Shown here: piece after piece, positions 46,611 through 47,665 of the stretch | Layout of the letters: each line of letters opens with the position of its first letter | Position numbering within the stretch: the stretch's first letter is position 1 | Source of the DNA: Prorocentrum cordatum | Lineage: Eukaryota; Sar; Dinophyceae; Prorocentrales; Prorocentraceae | NCBI GenBank assembly: GCA_963575745.1 | Contig: CAUYUJ010005599.1 | Location: forward strand, 12,501-60,165 | Direction: 5' to 3' | DNA: 47,665 nucleotides | Notes under the pieces: model-generated | The model's input: only the letters and a program-made list of their open reading frames with translations | Told to the model about the DNA's origin: nothing | The model's database searches: none | Made by a program: the position numbers and the translations under genes

Positions 46611-47514
46611 ACCGTTCGAAAGATAGGGTGCAGGATTGCACGATGCGCAGAGAGTCCTTCACGAGGGAGGTGGGCTGCTGCAAGTAGTCACCCATTCAAA
46701 GGCATCGCTGTTGACAATATAAGATGATTTGCCCGCTGCTGCTCGTGGTTTTCCAACTATGCGGATCTCTGGCGGCAGGTGTGGTGGCGCTTCTGGGACC
46801 TCGGCCAGGGCCCTGACGTTTTCGCCCGCAGGCCACTCTTGTGCTCCGACCAGTCTCCTGCACTCGACTTGGATAGCCCGTCCGCGCGCCGCGTCGGCAG
46901 CAAATGGGCCGACATCATCGCAGAGCTTGAGAGCAGGTTCCGCGTTCATAGTGGGTTTGGCGAGGGCGATGTGCCGCCTCAGTGCGGCGCGAGCGGCGGC
47001 TGGCCGACTTCCTGGTGCACCGCGGGTCCGTGCTGCGGGAAGTCGCAAAGTTGAGCGGGCCTGACAGAGGCCTCTATTGCAAGCTTGCGGTCCAGACCCC
47101 AGGGTCCTCGGGCCCCGACCTTGTCCCAGAGTCGTCCGAAACATCGTGTTTCGGAAGTCTGGTCAGTGCTGGGGATGCGAGGTCGGTGGTGGCAGAAGGG
47201 CCTCACGGGCCCGAGTAGTTTTTCAACCTTGTCGCTGTGTCGTGCTGCTTGGTGCTGAGCGCATGTTTCGGGAGAGGGCGGGGGCTGCTCAGAGGTTGGC
47301 GCTTGAAGCGCCAGGGTCTCTTGGAGAGGGCCGAATCCGCAGACTGGAAAGTTACCCGGGCTCGCCTTCCTAGTTTTGCGATTTTGGAGCAGTGCAAGCT
47401 AAGTTTAGACTTGCTTTGTCTGAGTTGTCCTGGGTCGTGGCATCCAGTGATTTTTTTGCTTGGTGCCAGGCGGTCAGCATCCTTACATGATAGATAAGGC
47501 GTTTGGGGAGTATT
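46611..47514 (+). other. Unassigned region with two coding-like frames and a hairpin
   Basis: The frame at 46779-46978 includes RVGSKWADIIAELESRFRVH and, after a shift near 46980, the frame to 47218 includes RRERRLADFLVHRGSVLREV and AKLSGPDRGLYCKLAVQTPG. Together they look like pieces of one decayed or frameshifted protein, family unknown. A hairpin with nearly perfect 14-base arms (AGTCGTCCGAAACA ... TGTTTCGGAAGTCT) sits at about 47131-47159. Confidence 0.35.
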
Positions 47515-47665
47515 GGGAGGAAGAGGGAGGATGAGGAGGCGGAGCAGGAGGAGGAAGAGGAGGATGATGAGGAGGAGGAGGAACAGGAGGAGGAGGAGGA
47601 GGAGGAGGAAGAGGCGGAAGAGGAGGAGAAGGGGGAGGGGGAGGGGGAGGAGGAGGAGGAGGAGG
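47515..47665. repeat. (GGA)n microsatellite running off the window
   Basis: GGA/GAG repeats to the last base. Confidence 0.95.

Noticed and set aside
46258-46695. Poly-Cys/Val and poly-His/Thr frames
   Set aside because: Translations of the GT microsatellite.

Overview
The window looks like nuclear DNA of a dinoflagellate. Three observations point there. A host gene is cut by phase-0 introns whose donors are GA, GA and GC rather than GT. Several GC-rich retroelement relics carry tyrosine-recombinase, non-LTR and RNase H domains of the kind seen in dinoflagellate genomes. A 21-base match (three mismatches) to the dinoflagellate trans-spliced leader lies near the right end. The species cannot be named from this sequence.

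Host gene. The one host gene I can assemble is the 3' end of a dynein heavy chain on the plus strand. Four tiny exons (2651-2725, 2984-3046, 25468-25521, 27065-27121) join in frame to the last 82 residues of the motor protein and a stop. Introns are 258 bp, about 22.4 kb and 1,543 bp. Upstream exons lie outside the window.

Intron 2 (3047-25467) is packed with repeats and retroelements, all coding elements being in the gene's own orientation. In order: a GGA microsatellite; 74-bp and ~412-bp tandem repeats (4.08-5.46 kb); a decayed DIRS-like element with Gag-like, RT, RNase H, tyrosine recombinase and methyltransferase-like parts (6.0-11.5 kb); clusters of a CTTGG-rich repeat (11.5-13.1 kb); a decayed LINE with RT, RNase H and a Cys-rich tail (13.4-17.0 kb); and a mosaic in which a second type of RNase H is fused in one 655-codon ORF to the C-terminal part of another LINE, followed by a second tyrosine recombinase (18.4-23.4 kb). 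Near-identical 225-bp direct repeats follow (23.5 and 24.4 kb).

Intron 3 and the 3' flank hold two copies of a foldback element with a 36-bp terminal inverted repeat. From 27.5 kb to the end the window is almost gene-free: a 248-bp AT-rich satellite interleaved with a SINE-like ~245-bp repeat (28.0-30.0 kb), purine microsatellites, a 2.4-kb array of ~32-bp GGATCC-rich repeats (31.4-33.8 kb), more CTTGG repeats in the opposite orientation, a GAC microsatellite, MITE-like elements, a LINE relic (42.1-42.8 kb), an exact 343-bp x3 tandem (43.9-44.9 kb), a recurring GC palindrome, a spliced-leader relic (45.5 kb), a minus-strand open segment (45.2-45.5 kb) and a GT microsatellite (46.2-46.6 kb). 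Nearly all long open frames here are translations of microsatellites.
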